The notes beneath the pieces are model-generated. The model was not told the origin of the DNA. It did not search any database and was given only the letters and a program-made list of their open reading frames with translations. 7,310 nt of DNA, from the NCBI GenBank assembly GCA_947378905.1, contig CANCLV010000047.1:1-7310 (forward strand), read 5' to 3'. The DNA is from Opitutia bacterium (GTDB lineage Bacteria > Verrucomicrobiota > Verrucomicrobiia > Opitutales > UBA953). A program made the translations under genes and the position numbers. Positions 6,351 through 7,310 of this stretch are shown here, piece after piece. Each line of letters begins with the position of its first letter. Positions within the stretch are counted from its first letter, which is position 1.

Positions 6351-7205
6351 ATGCGCTTTGCGAAGTACCATGCCCTAGGAAATGACTATTTGGTTTTAGA
6401 GCCCAAAGACTGTCCTACCCTCTTTTCCCCTGAAGTGATTCGTAAAGTTTGTCATCGTCACTACGGTTTAGGTTCGGACGGAATTCTTTATGGTCCGATT
6501 GAACGCAAAGATGGTGCTTTTGGTTTACGCATTTTAAATCCTGATGGCTCCGAAGCGGAGAAGTCCGGAAACGGTATTCGGATTTTTTGCCGTCACCTCT
6601 TAGAAACACGTCGCATTAAAGAAGGCGAAGAATTTAAAATTCATACACCTGGCGGATTAGTTGCGTGCTCTGTTTTCGAAGGCGGCAATCGCATTCGCGT
6701 TGAAATGGGTAAAGTATCATTCCGTGCACCCCAGATTCCTCACGTCGGACCTGATCGTGAAGTCCTAGGCGAAGAAATCACCGTAAAAGGTAAGACATTT
6801 AAATATTGGGCGGCGACCGTGGGAAATCCGCACTGCGTGATTCCTGTTGATAATCTGACTGCAGATTTAGCTAAGACCTACGGACCTGATTTAGAACTCC
6901 ACTCCAATTTCCCGAATCGTACGAACGTACAATTTTTAAAGGTCATCGACCGTAAGAATATCCAAATTGAGATCTGGGAACGTGGCGCGGGTTACACATT
7001 GGCCTCGGGATCATCGTCATCTGCCTGTGCGGCGGTAGCCTACAAAATGGGGTTAGTTGACGCTGATTTAACGGTAAATATGCCTGGGGGTAAGATTGTG
7101 ATTGGCATTGGGGCCGATTACTCCATTGTAATGACAGGTCCAACGACTCCGGTAGGCATCTATGAGATGCACCCTGGTGTAACTGACCAAGACGTCGCTT
7201 CTTAA
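6351..7205 (+). CDS. dapF: DapF-family (diaminopimelate epimerase-like) protein with Ser/Ser in place of the catalytic Cys pair
   Basis: The DapF family interconverts LL- and meso-diaminopimelate for lysine and peptidoglycan by a two-base mechanism that uses two cysteines. ATG 6351 gives 284 residues opening MRFAKYHALGNDYLVLE, the normal family N-terminus. The longer frame from GTG 6309 would add 14 residues with no family match. Substrate-binding positions are kept: Asn11 (LGND), Asn63 (ILNPDGSE), Asn159 (VGNPH), Asn192 (NRTN) and Glu210-Arg211 (WERGAGYT). However, the first catalytic motif reads EAEKSGNG with Ser72 and the second reads TLASGSSSSACAA with Ser219, where classical enzymes have Cys (Cys73 and Cys217 in Haemophilus). 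The codons are tcc 6564-6566 and tcg 7005-7007. Other cysteines (21, 34, 80, 106, 162, 226) are not at these positions. I recall similar Ser/Ser proteins annotated as DapF in other phyla, but cannot verify their activity. The fold is secure; the DapF reaction is uncertain. It starts 53 bases after comM. Confidence 0.85.
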   Translation: MRFAKYHALGNDYLVLEPKDCPTLFSPEVIRKVCHRHYGLGSDGILYGPIERKDGAFGLRILNPDGSEAEKSGNGIRIFCRHLLETRRIKEGEEFKIHTPGGLVACSVFEGGNRIRVEMGKVSFRAPQIPHVGPDREVLGEEITVKGKTFKYWAATVGNPHCVIPVDNLTADLAKTYGPDLELHSNFPNRTNVQFLKVIDRKNIQIEIWERGAGYTLASGSSSSACAAVAYKMGLVDADLTVNMPGGKIVIGIGADYSIVMTGPTTPVGIYEMHPGVTDQDVAS

Positions 7206-7236
7206 AGCGAAAAGTCTTTCCTAACATTCATTATTT

Positions 7237-7258
7237 GATGCTTCCACAGTGAAGCATC
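7237..7258 (+). terminator. hairpin after the dapF-like gene, without a T-tract
   Basis: GATGCTTC (7237-7244) and GAAGCATC (7251-7258) form a perfect 8-bp stem around a 6-base loop, 31 bases after the stop codon. No run of T follows on either strand, so this is not a canonical intrinsic terminator. It may protect the 3' end or act with another factor. Confidence 0.35.
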
Positions 7259-7278
7259 TACCCACGTAACACCCACTA

Positions 7279-7310
7279 ATGGCTCCACGTCAGCCGTTGC
7301 CAAACATCTC
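7279..7310 (+). CDS. possible start of a further gene, cut by window edge
   Basis: ATG at 7279 opens MAPRQPLPNI and the frame stays open to the window end. An in-frame TAA at 7267 rules out a more upstream start. The context cccactaATG resembles the cactATG of the two pta-unit genes. Ten codons are too few to identify a product, and the open frame could be chance. Confidence 0.35.
   Translation, partial: MAPRQPLPNI

Noticed and set aside
1..7310. Defence system, mobile element, CRISPR array, tRNA or rRNA
   Set aside because: I found no repeat array, terminal inverted repeats, recombinase motif or structured RNA gene; the window is densely filled with core metabolic genes.

Overview
The window is a chromosomal housekeeping segment of a bacterium with moderate GC (a little under half by eye). 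It holds six recognisable protein genes, plus the first codons of what may be a seventh at the right edge. I see no transposase, integrase, phage gene, CRISPR array, tRNA or rRNA. The start codons lack good Shine-Dalgarno sites. Together with the gene content, this suggests a lineage that relies little on Shine-Dalgarno initiation. My best guess is the Verrucomicrobiota/PVC group, at low to moderate confidence, because no phylogenetic marker gene is present.

Layout, left to right. leuC (isopropylmalate isomerase large subunit) occupies bases 1-1376 on the minus strand and loses only its last few codons at the window edge. A 156-base divergent intergenic region with a pair of small palindromic motifs 21 bases apart separates it from purU (formyltetrahydrofolate deformylase, plus strand). 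A likely terminator that overlaps a TATAAT promoter box then leads into a two-gene unit. The first gene is a short, catalytic-domain-only phosphotransacetylase (pta). Eleven bases later comes a separate protein made of a BioD-like P-loop domain plus a DRTGG domain, the pair that in enterobacterial Pta is the N-terminal half of the same polypeptide. Next is comM/yifB (Mg-chelatase-type AAA+ ATPase), then a dapF-family gene, a hairpin, and a possible new start codon.

Function. The genes belong to separate core processes: leucine synthesis, one-carbon balance, acetyl-CoA/acetyl-phosphate exchange, DNA recombination during transformation, and amino-acid epimerisation for lysine or peptidoglycan. 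Only pta and its neighbour clearly form a functional pair. The two points most worth a second look are the DapF-family protein, where both catalytic cysteine positions are serine while the substrate-binding framework is kept, and the phosphotransacetylase split into two genes with module order reversed relative to the long fused enzyme.
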